Origin: Flavobacterium glycines
Lineage (GTDB): Bacteria; Bacteroidota; Bacteroidia; Flavobacteriales; Flavobacteriaceae
NCBI RefSeq assembly: GCF_900100165.1
Contig: NZ_FNEO01000001.1
Span: 1-64,000 of the forward strand
Length of the DNA: 64,000 nucleotides
Direction: 5' to 3'
The notes below the pieces were generated by a model that worked only from the letters and a program-made list of their open reading frames with translations, made no database searches and was not told the DNA's origin. Made by a program: the position numbers and the translations under genes. Below, in pieces: positions 28,268 to 36,734 of the stretch (its first letter is position 1; every line of letters begins with the position of its first letter).

Positions 28268-30679
28268 TTAATCACTTAGCGAAGATAACAAATCCAAATT
28301 ATATATATTATCAACTTTTAAATAACCGTAAAAAGGAATTGATTTTGCGCCATATTTTTGCTTTTCATAATCCGAAGTTAAACCTAAATAGGTTTTTGCC
28401 TTTCCTAAATCATTTCCTCTTTTTACCATATAGTACATAATTTGTTTATATAAATGATGTGATTTAATATAATCATAATTTAATCCAACAATAAGTGGAC
28501 ATGCATGATTTTCACCAATAAAAAACCAAATACAACCTATTAATTCATCAGAACCTTTAATACGAAATTCGAGAAACTCCCAATCAGAGTATTTGGATAA
28601 AATTTTTACTGTTTTCTCTGGATAAGCAAAAAAATTAAATGCATAATTAGCTTTCTTGACATTCAAAAACAACTGATAATGCTTTTCAGCCTCTTTATCT
28701 GTCAATTTTTTCTTGATAGCGACATCAAATTGGTCTTCGTATTTAAAAACGTAACGCTTAATATTATTTATACTATTTTTAGAATTCAGAAGCGAAAGTA
28801 GCTCTTCTTTCGTATTCCATTTTGAATGGCTTATAATATTAGTATTGGGCATTCTCATTTTAGCATAGCCTTCATCTTCCAACATCTGGTTTAAAAAACC
28901 TCCTTCTTCAAAATCCCTAAAAATAACCACTTTGGCATCAATATCTTTTTTTACTTTGGAAACAAAATCAAATAAATAATTAACCGAATTTCTCCATTCA
29001 GTATGCTGAGTGTCCTGATATATAAAATCCCCCTCGCAAAACAAAGAACCCATTGCTAATGTTTTTGAACACAAATAATAAGGATCAGTCTTACGCACCT
29101 CTTCAATTTGTTTAGAAACATTTTCCTGTGCTACCATATCATCTTTATAAATAGCTCCTGTGAAAAATGTAGCCAATACTAACTTCCCTGTTTTATCTTT
29201 AACTATTATATAATGAAAACTCCAATTCTCTTCGGGCTGCTCATTATTAGAAAAAATTTCTTCCATGCATTGCATTCCCGAATGACTGATGTTTCCCCTA
29301 TCCTTAAACATTAAGTTCCAATCAGCTGTATTAATATCGTGAATTGTTGTATATTCTTCAACAATTAAGTTCGAATTTTTTATTGGTTCTACTAATAAAC
29401 AATCTTCTTTTTGCTGCAAATGATATCCAAATTCTTTATAAACTCTTTCAACACTATCACCTTCTTCTTCAACAGCCTTTGGCAAATGATACGCCATTGC
29501 ATCGGTCAATAAATCGATATCTGCTTTTGTATTATGACGTGTTAAAGTAAATCGCAAACCGGATTTATCGTTAGGAACAACCGGAAATGTCGCTGTATTT
29601 ACATAAATTCCTTCTTCCAAAATGCGATGAACAAAATTGCGTGTTACCTTATTCAAGCCACTTCCGATAAAATAAATAGGAGAATCCGGAGAAGAAATAT
29701 TCGTCAGATTTTTTTCTTCCAATCTCAAATTCATATAATTCATCAAGTCTTTTAATTCGGACTGATAGGTATAAATATCGTCAGACAAATGAATTTTTGC
29801 CGAAGCGATTGCTGCTCCTACATTAGCCGGAGACAAAGGATGCGAATAACTTAATGGTCCTCCAAAAATATCGGTTCTACGATACATTTCGGAATCCGCA
29901 AAAATGGCCATTCCTCCTACACAGCCAAAACCTTTTGCCAATGTTGATATAATAACAATACGCTCACTAGCTCCTAATCGGTCATAAATATAGCCAGCTC
30001 CATTTTTTCCAACCCAACCCATACCGTGTGCATCATCAAAATACAAATGCAATTTTGGATATTTATCCAATAATCTTTTCAAAATAATGGTATCAGGCAA
30101 ATCACCGTGCATCGAATAAACACCATCCGCCATGTACCAAATACGATTGTATTTATTATAATTCTCACGAATCATTTCCTCCAGCATCTCATAATTGGAA
30201 TGTCTGACCATTTTTACTTCTGTCCCTTGTAATTTGGTGTTTTTACAGGGAAACTGCACACTAAAATGCACTTGCTGGTCGAGTATAATTAAATCATCCG
30301 GCTTAATAATTGTAGCAATAACCGAAATATGAGCATTGGATGTTGAAGTATAACAAATCACTTTATTACCATCAAATAGCTGAGACATTAACTCTTCCAA
30401 CTCCTGAATATAAGCAGGACGAATATAGGCTCTGGACATTGACAACTGAGTTCCAAATTTCCTTGTCAATTCAATTGAACCGGCTATCAAATCAGGATGC
30501 GTTTCTAAACCCAAATAACCACAGGTTCCAAAATTGATTAATTCTCTGCCTTTAATACTGAATTTTTCACCTTTAAAACTTTGTTCTTCTGAATTAATAT
30601 GCATGATTCCTTTTTCTTTTGCAGAGGTCCACACATTATCAACAACATCCAAATAATTATTGTGATTTATTTTTGCCAA
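28268..30679 (-). CDS. Alpha-oxoamine synthase-like PLP enzyme fused to a GNAT/FemX-like acyltransferase module
   Basis: An 803-residue two-part protein. Residues 1-420 are an AONS/KBL/serine palmitoyltransferase-type PLP domain: NFGTCGYLGLETHP (50-62), LYFDDAHGMGWVG (213-225; Asp and His of the PLP site) and the Schiff-base lysine K249 in STLAKGFGCVGG. Residues about 430-803 are a separate module with acyl-CoA N-acyltransferase character, including ELIGCIWFFIGENHACPLIVGLNYDY near 715. That part resembles BioF2/FemX-like double GNAT domains. A pathway making an acylated amino-ketone or lipid amine is inference. It is a single gene. Confidence 0.78.
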   Translation of the reverse strand: MAKINHNNYLDVVDNVWTSAKEKGIMHINSEEQSFKGEKFSIKGRELINFGTCGYLGLETHPDLIAGSIELTRKFGTQLSMSRAYIRPAYIQELEELMSQLFDGNKVICYTSTSNAHISVIATIIKPDDLIILDQQVHFSVQFPCKNTKLQGTEVKMVRHSNYEMLEEMIRENYNKYNRIWYMADGVYSMHGDLPDTIILKRLLDKYPKLHLYFDDAHGMGWVGKNGAGYIYDRLGASERIVIISTLAKGFGCVGGMAIFADSEMYRRTDIFGGPLSYSHPLSPANVGAAIASAKIHLSDDIYTYQSELKDLMNYMNLRLEEKNLTNISSPDSPIYFIGSGLNKVTRNFVHRILEEGIYVNTATFPVVPNDKSGLRFTLTRHNTKADIDLLTDAMAYHLPKAVEEEGDSVERVYKEFGYHLQQKEDCLLVEPIKNSNLIVEEYTTIHDINTADWNLMFKDRGNISHSGMQCMEEIFSNNEQPEENWSFHYIIVKDKTGKLVLATFFTGAIYKDDMVAQENVSKQIEEVRKTDPYYLCSKTLAMGSLFCEGDFIYQDTQHTEWRNSVNYLFDFVSKVKKDIDAKVVIFRDFEEGGFLNQMLEDEGYAKMRMPNTNIISHSKWNTKEELLSLLNSKNSINNIKRYVFKYEDQFDVAIKKKLTDKEAEKHYQLFLNVKKANYAFNFFAYPEKTVKILSKYSDWEFLEFRIKGSDELIGCIWFFIGENHACPLIVGLNYDYIKSHHLYKQIMYYMVKRGNDLGKAKTYLGLTSDYEKQKYGAKSIPFYGYLKVDNIYNLDLLSSLSD

Positions 30680-30827
30680 AATTCCGAAATATTAATTAAT
30701 AAATAATTTAATCTGTTGTTTAGTCATTGTAATAACAACGAAGCAATAACAAACGCAAAACTATTTCGGGGCAAAAACAGTATTGAATTGTAAAAAACTA
30801 TCCTTTATGAATACAACCAAATATAAC

Positions 30828-30853
30828 AAAAAAACAGCCCCTATTAGAGCTGT
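30828..30853 (-). terminator. Terminator after dtd
   Basis: On the minus strand ACAGC and GCTGT (30834-30853) pair around a short loop with extra C/G pairs, followed by a run of T. It lies about 20 bases after the dtd stop codon. Confidence 0.7.
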
Positions 30854-30872
30854 CGTATTTATAAATCAAGTT

Positions 30873-31325
30873 TTACTCTCTGTTTTTACTATCAATTAGT
30901 ATCGTAACAGGTCCATCATTAATGAGACCTACTTTCATATCGGCACCAAACCGACCGGTTTGTACTTTTTTACCGATTTCCTGTTCTAATTTTCGAACAA
31001 AATTTTCGTAAAGGGGAATCGCTATTTCAGGTTTGGAAGCTTTTATGTAAGAAGGACGGTTTCCTTTTTTAGTGCCTGCATGAAGTGTAAACTGACTCAC
31101 CACAATTATATCTCCATCAATATCCTGAACCGATAAATTCATCACATCATTTTCATCTCCAAAAATGCGGATTTTAGCAATTTTAGCCGTCAGCCAATCA
31201 ATATCTTCTTGATTATCGGCATCTTCAATACCTACAAGAACCAATAAACCTTTTTGAATTGAAGCTACTATTTGGGAATCTATCGTTACTGAAGCTTCGG
31301 AAACCCTTTGAATTACAACTCTCAT
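30873..31325 (-). CDS. dtd: D-aminoacyl-tRNA deacylase
   Basis: Dtd hydrolyses D-amino acids (and Gly mischarged on tRNAAla) from tRNA. It has 150 residues, the usual length. The start MRVVIQRVSEASVTID, the SQFTLHAGTKKGNRPSY active-site motif (about residues 77-93) and the cross-subunit GPVTILID motif at the C-terminus (about 138-145, Gly-cisPro type) are all intact. Its ATG shares a base with the rsgA stop codon, so the two are translationally coupled. Confidence 0.96.
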   Translation of the reverse strand: MRVVIQRVSEASVTIDSQIVASIQKGLLVLVGIEDADNQEDIDWLTAKIAKIRIFGDENDVMNLSVQDIDGDIIVVSQFTLHAGTKKGNRPSYIKASKPEIAIPLYENFVRKLEQEIGKKVQTGRFGADMKVGLINDGPVTILIDSKNRE

Positions 31326-32302
31326 TAACCTCTGGATTTATCGCTATTTTTTCGGTCCTCATCATAAATATCAGTACGATAATGTTCGTCATCACCCTCT
31401 AAGATTTTAAGATAACTATTGTAACGTGACCAGGCAATTTCTTCTTTCTCTAAGGCTTCTTTAACAGCACATTTGGGCTCTTCTTTATGCAGACAGTTAT
31501 TGAACTTGCATTTGTCTTTTAATCTAAAAAATTCCGGAAAATAATCACTGATTTCTTCTTTTTCCATATCTACCACACCAAAACCTCTAATTCCGGGTGT
31601 GTCAATAATTTTGGCTCCAAAAGAAAGATCAAACATTTCGGCAAAAGTAGTAGTGTGCTGTCCTTGCGAATGAGAATCGGAAATTTGTTTTGTTTTCAAA
31701 TTCAAGCCCGGTTCAATAGCATTTACCAAAGTTGATTTTCCAACTCCAGAATGCCCTGAAAACATACTCACCTTATCTTTCATTAAGAACATTAGTTTAT
31801 CCAAACCTTTGCGTTCCTGAGCAGAAACACGCAAACATTGGTAACCTATATTTTCATAAGTATATTGAAGGAATAACTGTTCGTCTAAAGCAGCTTCATC
31901 AAAAGTATCGATTTTATTAAAAACTAAAATTGCTTCGATACCATAAGCCTCGGCAGTTACTAGAAAACGATCAATAAAACTGGTAGTGGTAGGCGGATTA
32001 TTAATTGTAACTAACAAGAATACAATATCAATATTAGAAGCAATAATATGAGTTTGCTTAGAAAGATTAACTGATTTTCTAACAATATAATTTTTCCTGT
32101 CCTGAATGGTATTAATCACTCCCGTTATTTGATCATTATTTTCTTCCAGTTCAAAATCAACACGGTCGCCCACAGCAATAGGATTTGTACTTTTGATACC
32201 TTTCATCCTAAACTTTCCTTTAATTCTACACTCCACAAAATTCCCTTCATCGGATTTTACCGTGTACCAGCTCCCTGTTGATTTATAAACGATTCCTGTC
32301 AT
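31325..32302 (-). CDS. rsgA: Ribosome small-subunit-dependent GTPase A
   Basis: A circularly permuted GTPase that checks late maturation of the 30S subunit. It has 325 residues: an N-terminal OB fold, G4 as FNKID (about 131-135), G1 as GHSGVGKST (about 183-191), G3 as DTPG (about 238-241), and a C-terminal zinc finger CKFNNCLHKEEPKC (about 277-290). A TATCTTTG -7 element lies at 32307-32314, only five bases from the start codon, which suggests a leaderless or near-leaderless mRNA. dtd follows directly. Confidence 0.95.
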   Translation of the reverse strand: MTGIVYKSTGSWYTVKSDEGNFVECRIKGKFRMKGIKSTNPIAVGDRVDFELEENNDQITGVINTIQDRKNYIVRKSVNLSKQTHIIASNIDIVFLLVTINNPPTTTSFIDRFLVTAEAYGIEAILVFNKIDTFDEAALDEQLFLQYTYENIGYQCLRVSAQERKGLDKLMFLMKDKVSMFSGHSGVGKSTLVNAIEPGLNLKTKQISDSHSQGQHTTTFAEMFDLSFGAKIIDTPGIRGFGVVDMEKEEISDYFPEFFRLKDKCKFNNCLHKEEPKCAVKEALEKEEIAWSRYNSYLKILEGDDEHYRTDIYDEDRKNSDKSRG

Positions 32303-32352
32303 GCTGCAAAGATAATTTTTTGTTTAAAGTTTTGAGCCATTCGATAAAAATA

Positions 32353-32387
32353 AAAAATCCCTTTAACTAAGACAGTCAAAGGGATTT
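32353..32387 (-). terminator. Terminator of the aromatic amino acid operon
   Basis: A 10-bp stem AAATCCCTTT / AAAGGGATTT (32355-32387) with T-run on the minus strand, between the end of aroF/aroQ (32408) and the start of rsgA, separating the two transcription units. Confidence 0.85.
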
Positions 32388-32407
32388 TAAAATATCTGGA
32401 AAATCAA

Positions 32408-33490
32408 TTATCCGTTGATAATTTTCTCCTGATGTTCGATACTTTCCTGGTGAATTGATTTGAACAATTTAGTAATAAATTCTTCTGACAATCCTTTTTT
32501 AGAACCTTCTGCAACCATTTTTTCCTGGATTTCATTCCAACGGTTGTTTTGCAACACAGCTACATTGTTTTCTTTTTTCACCTGACCAATTTCGTCAGCT
32601 ACTTTCATTCTTTTTCCTAAAAGCTCTAATAAATTAGCATCTAAAACATCGATGTTAGCTCTTAATTTAGACATTTTTTGTTCGAAATCAGCAGTATCTC
32701 CACTTACTTTTCTAATTTTCAAATCTTTCAAGATTTGTTTCAAAGCATCCGGAGTAACTTGTTGAGCTGCATCAGACCAAGCGTTATCAGGATCATTATG
32801 CGTTTCGATAATCATACCGTCATAGTTCAAATCTAAAGCTTCCTGAGTTACTTCAAGAATCATGTTACGGTTTCCAGTAATATGAGATGGATCGATAATT
32901 AATGGTAAATCAGGGAATTTGTTTTGTAATTCGATAGCAATTTGCCACTCAGGAATGTTTCTGTATTTCGTTTTCTCATAAGTAGAAAAACCTCTGTGGA
33001 TAACTCCTAAATTCTTAATACCAGCCATGTGCAAACGCTCAACACCACCTAACCATAAAGCCATATCAGGGTTTACAGGGTTTTTAACCAAAACAATTTT
33101 ATCAGTTCCAGCCAATGTATCAGCAATTTCCTGAACTGCAAATGGATTAGCTGTTGTACGAGCTCCAACCCATAATACATCGATATCATATTCTAAAGCT
33201 AATTTACAGTGAGCAGCTGTAGCAACCTCAGTTCCCATCAACAATCCTGTTTCTTCTTTAGCTTTTTTCAACCATTTTAATCCTATTTCTCCAATTCCTT
33301 CAAATCCTCCCGGACGAGTTCTTGGTTTCCAAATTCCTGCTCTGAATACGCTTACATCTGAATTTTTCAATTCGTGAGCAATTTTCAATACCTGCTCTTC
33401 AGTTTCAGCACTACAAGGTCCTGCTATCACAAATGGATGATTCAATTTGAAAGCATCCAACCAATTTCTCATTTCTTTGTTGTTTTCCAT
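32408..33490 (-). CDS. Bifunctional 3-deoxy-7-phosphoheptulonate synthase/chorismate mutase type II
   Basis: This fusion catalyses the first committed step of aromatic synthesis (DAHP synthase) and the chorismate-to-prephenate branch. Residues 1-255 carry the DAHP synthase barrel: HPFVIAGPCSAETEEQ, FRAGIWKPRTRPGGFEGIG, GTEVATAAHC, WVGARTTANPFAVQEIA, LVKNPVNPD and PLIIDPSHITGNR. Residues about 268-355 are an all-helical AroQ-type mutase (LRANIDVLDANLLELLGKRMKVADEIGQVK and later SIHQESIEHQ). Domain order is synthase first, mutase last, as is usual in Bacteroidota. It is the last gene of the attenuated pheA operon. Confidence 0.95.
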   Translation of the reverse strand: MENNKEMRNWLDAFKLNHPFVIAGPCSAETEEQVLKIAHELKNSDVSVFRAGIWKPRTRPGGFEGIGEIGLKWLKKAKEETGLLMGTEVATAAHCKLALEYDIDVLWVGARTTANPFAVQEIADTLAGTDKIVLVKNPVNPDMALWLGGVERLHMAGIKNLGVIHRGFSTYEKTKYRNIPEWQIAIELQNKFPDLPLIIDPSHITGNRNMILEVTQEALDLNYDGMIIETHNDPDNAWSDAAQQVTPDALKQILKDLKIRKVSGDTADFEQKMSKLRANIDVLDANLLELLGKRMKVADEIGQVKKENNVAVLQNNRWNEIQEKMVAEGSKKGLSEEFITKLFKSIHQESIEHQEKIING

Positions 33491-33545
33491 CTTTTAAAAT
33501 TTATTTCTTTTTAATTTGTGTTGTATATATTTATTCTTTTTACTC

Positions 33546-34403
33546 CTATTTTTTAACGCCTATTCCGTTTAATATTTCTCTAATCTTATTGACACTTGCC
33601 ATTTCTTCATAGATTGCATTGTAATCATCCTGTGCCAACAAATCCCTAAACTGGGTCAGATTAGAAATATATTCTTCCAATGATTCTAAAACCTGCGTTT
33701 TATTCTGTTCAAAAATTGGCGTCCACATCGCTGGCGAACTTTTAGCCAATCTCACGGTACTTTCAAATCCGGAACCCGCCATGTCAAAAATATCCTGCTC
33801 GTCTTTCTCTTTATTAATCACTGTTTTTCCTAACATAAAGGAACTGATGTGCGATAAATGCGAAACGTAAGCAATGTGCTTATCGTGTGATTTTGGATCC
33901 ATATAACGAATACGCATTCCCATTTTATTGAAAACTTCTAATGCTTTTTCCTGTAATTTGAAAGCCGTTTTCTCTACTTCGCAAATGATATTTGTTTTTC
34001 CTCTGAACAAATCTCTCAACGCTGCCGATGGTCCCGAAAATTCAGTTCCTGCAATAGGATGAGTTGCAATAAAATTTCTTCTTTTAGGATGATTCGCAAT
34101 TGCCTGACAAATTGGATTTTTAGTCGAACCTACTTCAAAAACAATAGCATTATCACCAACCAAATCCAATACTTTAGGTAATAATCCAATAGCAACATTT
34201 ACAGGAACCGAAACAATTACAAAATCTGCCTCAGACAAATCTTCCATTGTAGCGGCAACATCAATAACGCCTAACTCTAATGCCTGTTGCAAATGTTTTT
34301 CGTTATTGTCTATTCCGTAAATAGTGGCACCCGGATACAGCGCTTTGATGTCTAAAACCATCGAACCGCCTATTAAACCAATACCTATTACAAATACTTT
34401 CAT
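33546..34403 (-). CDS. tyrA: Prephenate dehydrogenase
   Basis: An NAD(P)-dependent enzyme that converts prephenate to 4-hydroxyphenylpyruvate for tyrosine. It has 285 residues: Rossmann motif VIGIGLIGGSMVLDI (about 4-18), substrate segment FIATHPIAGTEFSGP (about 112-126) and YVSHLSHISSFML (about 178-190). There is no ACT or mutase domain; mutase activity is provided by the downstream fusion. It is four bases from the upstream aminotransferase gene, so the two are co-transcribed. Confidence 0.94.
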   Translation of the reverse strand: MKVFVIGIGLIGGSMVLDIKALYPGATIYGIDNNEKHLQQALELGVIDVAATMEDLSEADFVIVSVPVNVAIGLLPKVLDLVGDNAIVFEVGSTKNPICQAIANHPKRRNFIATHPIAGTEFSGPSAALRDLFRGKTNIICEVEKTAFKLQEKALEVFNKMGMRIRYMDPKSHDKHIAYVSHLSHISSFMLGKTVINKEKDEQDIFDMAGSGFESTVRLAKSSPAMWTPIFEQNKTQVLESLEEYISNLTQFRDLLAQDDYNAIYEEMASVNKIREILNGIGVKK

Positions 34404-34406
34404 TTT

Positions 34407-35552
34407 CTAAAATCTATCTATTGCTTCCTGTACTTTTTCTTCTTTCACACATAATGCAAATCGAATATATCCTTCTCCGTTTGAACCAAAAATAGTTCCC
34501 GGCGCAATAAAAATATATTTCTCGTGCAATATCTGATCGATAAACTTCTCAGCTGATTCAATTCCTTCCGGCAATTTTGCCCAAACAAATAAACCTACTC
34601 CTTCTTTATAAACTTTACAACCTAATTTTTCAGCCAATTGCTCGGTTAAAACGCGGCGTTTTTTATATATTTCATTCATGGAATTAAACCATGATTTATC
34701 ACTTTTTAATGCTTCGATAGCGCCTTTTTGGATTCCAAAAAACATTCCGCTATCCATATTACTTTTCACTCTTAAAACAGCATCGATCAATTCAGCATTT
34801 CCGGAAACCATTCCTACTCTCCATCCTGCCATGTTAAAAGTCTTACTCAAAGAGTTCAATTCCAAAGCTACTTCTTTAGCTCCTTCCACCTGCAACAAAC
34901 TCATCGGATTGTCATTCAAAACAAAACTGTACGGATTGTCATTTACTAACAATATCTGATGTTTTTTGGCGAAAGCCACTAACTTTTCAAACAAAGCTAA
35001 ACTTCCTCTGGCTCCTGTAGGCATGTGCGGATAACCTATCCACATCAATTTTACTTTGGATAAATCCAATTTTTCTAAAGCCTCAAAATCAGGTTCCCAA
35101 TTATTAGCTTCTGCCAAATCGTAATAAACAGCCTCCGCTCCCACTAAATTCGTAACCGAAGTATACGTTGGATAACCAGGATTAGGAATTAAAACCTGAT
35201 CTCCTTCATTCAAAAAAGCCATTGAAATATGCATGATTCCTTCTTTCGAACCCATCAAAGGCAAAATTTCCGTATTTGGATTTAATGCTACCTGAAAATT
35301 GTTCTGATAAAAATCAGCCATGCTTTTTCGCAACTCAGGCAATCCCTGATAACTTTGATAACCATGAGCATTTACATCCTGCATAGCTAAAGCAACCGCG
35401 TCAATCACAGCCTGTGCCGGAGCCAAATCAGGGCTTCCAATTCCCATATTGATAATAGGCTTTCCTTCTGCTGCCAATTGTCTTACCTCTCTCAATTTTG
35501 AAGAGAAGTAGTATTCTTCAACTGTATTTAATCTGTTTGCTGTTGTAATCAT
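34407..35552 (-). CDS. Class I/II pyridoxal-phosphate aminotransferase, probably for aromatic amino acids
   Basis: A 381-residue fold-type I aminotransferase: NMGIGSPDLAPAQAV (about residues 36-50), LLVNDNPYSFVLND (about 199-212; Asp and Tyr of the PLP pocket), the Schiff-base lysine in NSLSKTFNMAGWRVGM (about 235-250), and the C-terminal substrate arginine in EGYIRFALCV. It sits between pheA and tyrA, whose products are phenylpyruvate and hydroxyphenylpyruvate, so transamination to Phe and Tyr is the natural role. That specificity is inferred from context. Confidence 0.9.
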   Translation of the reverse strand: MITTANRLNTVEEYYFSSKLREVRQLAAEGKPIINMGIGSPDLAPAQAVIDAVALAMQDVNAHGYQSYQGLPELRKSMADFYQNNFQVALNPNTEILPLMGSKEGIMHISMAFLNEGDQVLIPNPGYPTYTSVTNLVGAEAVYYDLAEANNWEPDFEALEKLDLSKVKLMWIGYPHMPTGARGSLALFEKLVAFAKKHQILLVNDNPYSFVLNDNPMSLLQVEGAKEVALELNSLSKTFNMAGWRVGMVSGNAELIDAVLRVKSNMDSGMFFGIQKGAIEALKSDKSWFNSMNEIYKKRRVLTEQLAEKLGCKVYKEGVGLFVWAKLPEGIESAEKFIDQILHEKYIFIAPGTIFGSNGEGYIRFALCVKEEKVQEAIDRF

Positions 35553-35610
35553 TTTTATTCTTTCGCTTTTGAACTTGGTTCAAATTGACAATCTGCTTTT
35601 ACTTTTTTAT

Positions 35611-36447
35611 TTAAATCAAACTAGGTTTTGTATTGGTGTACTCGCCTAACACTTTAAAATATTCTGCCATAATTTCTAACAAAGATTTTGCTTTTGCATA
35701 GTCTTCGTACTTTTCGAAAGTAACATCAACAAAAAAAGAATATTTCCAAGGCGTTTCTATCTTTGGCAACGATTGAATTTTAGTCAAATTCATTTTACAA
35801 TCGCTCATTACATTCAAAACTGCCGCCAAACTTCCGCGTTTGTGATCCAATTCAAATTTCAGAGAAGCTCTGTTTATCTCTTCTTCCGAAACAAATGAAT
35901 TTTCCTTTTGAATAATCACAAAACGAGTCATGTTATTTTTAATCGTTTGGATTTCGGGAGCCAGGATTTCCAAATCATACATTTCTGCTGCTGTTTTACT
36001 CGCAATTGCAGCAATACCTTTTAATTGTTTTTCCTGAATTCTTCTTGCTGTTTCAGCCGTATCTTTATCTTCAACTAATTTAATGTGTGGGTATTTTTTC
36101 AAAAAATCCATACATTGCAACAAAGCCATCGGATGCGAATATACTTCGGTAATATCTTCAATCTTCTGACCTTTTAAAGCCATCAGGTTTTGATGAATAC
36201 TCAAATAATGTTCTCCAATAATGTGCAATTTATTCTTATCAATCAAAGCATAATTAGGAATAATAGGTCCCGCAATAGAATTTTCAATAGCCATTACTGC
36301 CTGAGATGATTTCCCTGACAAAAGACTATCTACTAATTCCTCAAAAGACATACATTCATCAACAACCACTTCCTTACCATAATACTCCTGAGCCACCTGA
36401 TGATGAAAAGAACCTAGTATACCTTGTATTGCAATTTTTGTTTCCAT
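35611..36447 (-). CDS. pheA: Prephenate dehydratase
   Basis: Converts prephenate to phenylpyruvate. It has 278 residues: the catalytic domain (IAQ-type start KIAIQGILGSFHHQVAQEYY; VMAIENSIAGPIIPNYALI about 52-70; TRFVIIQ) and a C-terminal ACT domain (about 195-270, RGSLAAVLNVMSD and ESLP-like IQSLPKIETPWKYSFFVDV), which in the family binds phenylalanine for feedback inhibition. It is the first gene of the operon. Its 5' leader contains a Phe/Tyr-rich peptide and a terminator that ends six bases before this start codon. Confidence 0.95.
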   Translation of the reverse strand: METKIAIQGILGSFHHQVAQEYYGKEVVVDECMSFEELVDSLLSGKSSQAVMAIENSIAGPIIPNYALIDKNKLHIIGEHYLSIHQNLMALKGQKIEDITEVYSHPMALLQCMDFLKKYPHIKLVEDKDTAETARRIQEKQLKGIAAIASKTAAEMYDLEILAPEIQTIKNNMTRFVIIQKENSFVSEEEINRASLKFELDHKRGSLAAVLNVMSDCKMNLTKIQSLPKIETPWKYSFFVDVTFEKYEDYAKAKSLLEIMAEYFKVLGEYTNTKPSLI

Positions 36448-36453
36448 TTATTC

Positions 36454-36482
36454 AAAAAAAAATCCTGATTTTCATCAGGATT
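36454..36482 (-). terminator. Attenuator terminator in the pheA leader
   Basis: On the minus strand a perfect 9-bp stem AATCCTGAT-GAAA-ATCAGGATT (36461-36482) is followed by a U-run, ending six bases before the pheA ATG. Being upstream of the first gene, it can only act on initiation of the operon. Its 5' arm (ACAATCCT, 36477-36484) is exactly complementary to AGGATTGT at 36528-36535, which forms the competing antiterminator. Confidence 0.9.
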
Positions 36483-36534
36483 GTATATTAGTTTTATTTG
36501 TTTATTTATTTTTCAAATTACCATAGCACAATCC

Positions 36535-36591
36535 TTATCTCTCGCTAAAGAAATAAAAAGAAAAGCTAAAATAGAAACGGTTATTTGACAT
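36535..36591 (-). CDS. Phe/Tyr-rich leader peptide of the pheA operon
   Basis: An 18-codon ORF translating to MSNNRFYFSFSFYFFSER, with six Phe and two Tyr codons in ten consecutive positions. It begins about 35 bases after a good promoter -7 box and ends at a TAA whose last A is the first base of the antiterminator arm. That is the classical layout of a pheL-type attenuator: a ribosome stalled on Phe/Tyr codons leaves the arm free, while one at the stop codon covers it. It is too short for normal ORF calling. Confidence 0.88.
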   Translation of the reverse strand: MSNNRFYFSFSFYFFSER

Positions 36592-36627
36592 TGTGAGATA
36601 TAATTATCTTTATTAATTTTTACTCTG

Positions 36628-36657
36628 CAAATGTATAATTAATTTTTAATTCAGCAA
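36628..36657 (-). promoter_or_regulatory. Promoter of the pheA operon
   Basis: On the minus strand a TTG (36655-36657) lies 19 bases before TACATTTG (36628-36635), a full match to the Bacteroidota consensus. The expected transcript start near 36621 gives a leader of about 175 bases containing the leader peptide and attenuator. Confidence 0.75.
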
Positions 36658-36707
36658 AAAATATTTTGCATTTTGTATAAAAAAAATAAAGCAATCCTTT
36701 TTCTGTT

Positions 36708-36715
36708 TATTTTTG
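36708..36715 (+). promoter_or_regulatory. Probable -7 element of gldA
   Basis: TATTTTTG matches TAnnTTTG, 19 bases before the gldA ATG. No TTG is present at the right distance upstream, so the -33 half is weak. Confidence 0.45.
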
Positions 36716-36734
36716 CCCTAAATATCAAATAAAC

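Noticed and set aside
36460..36482. The hairpin as a terminator of an upstream minus-strand gene
   Set aside because: The nearest upstream gene, gldA, is on the other strand and has its own terminator, so the hairpin can only serve the pheA leader.
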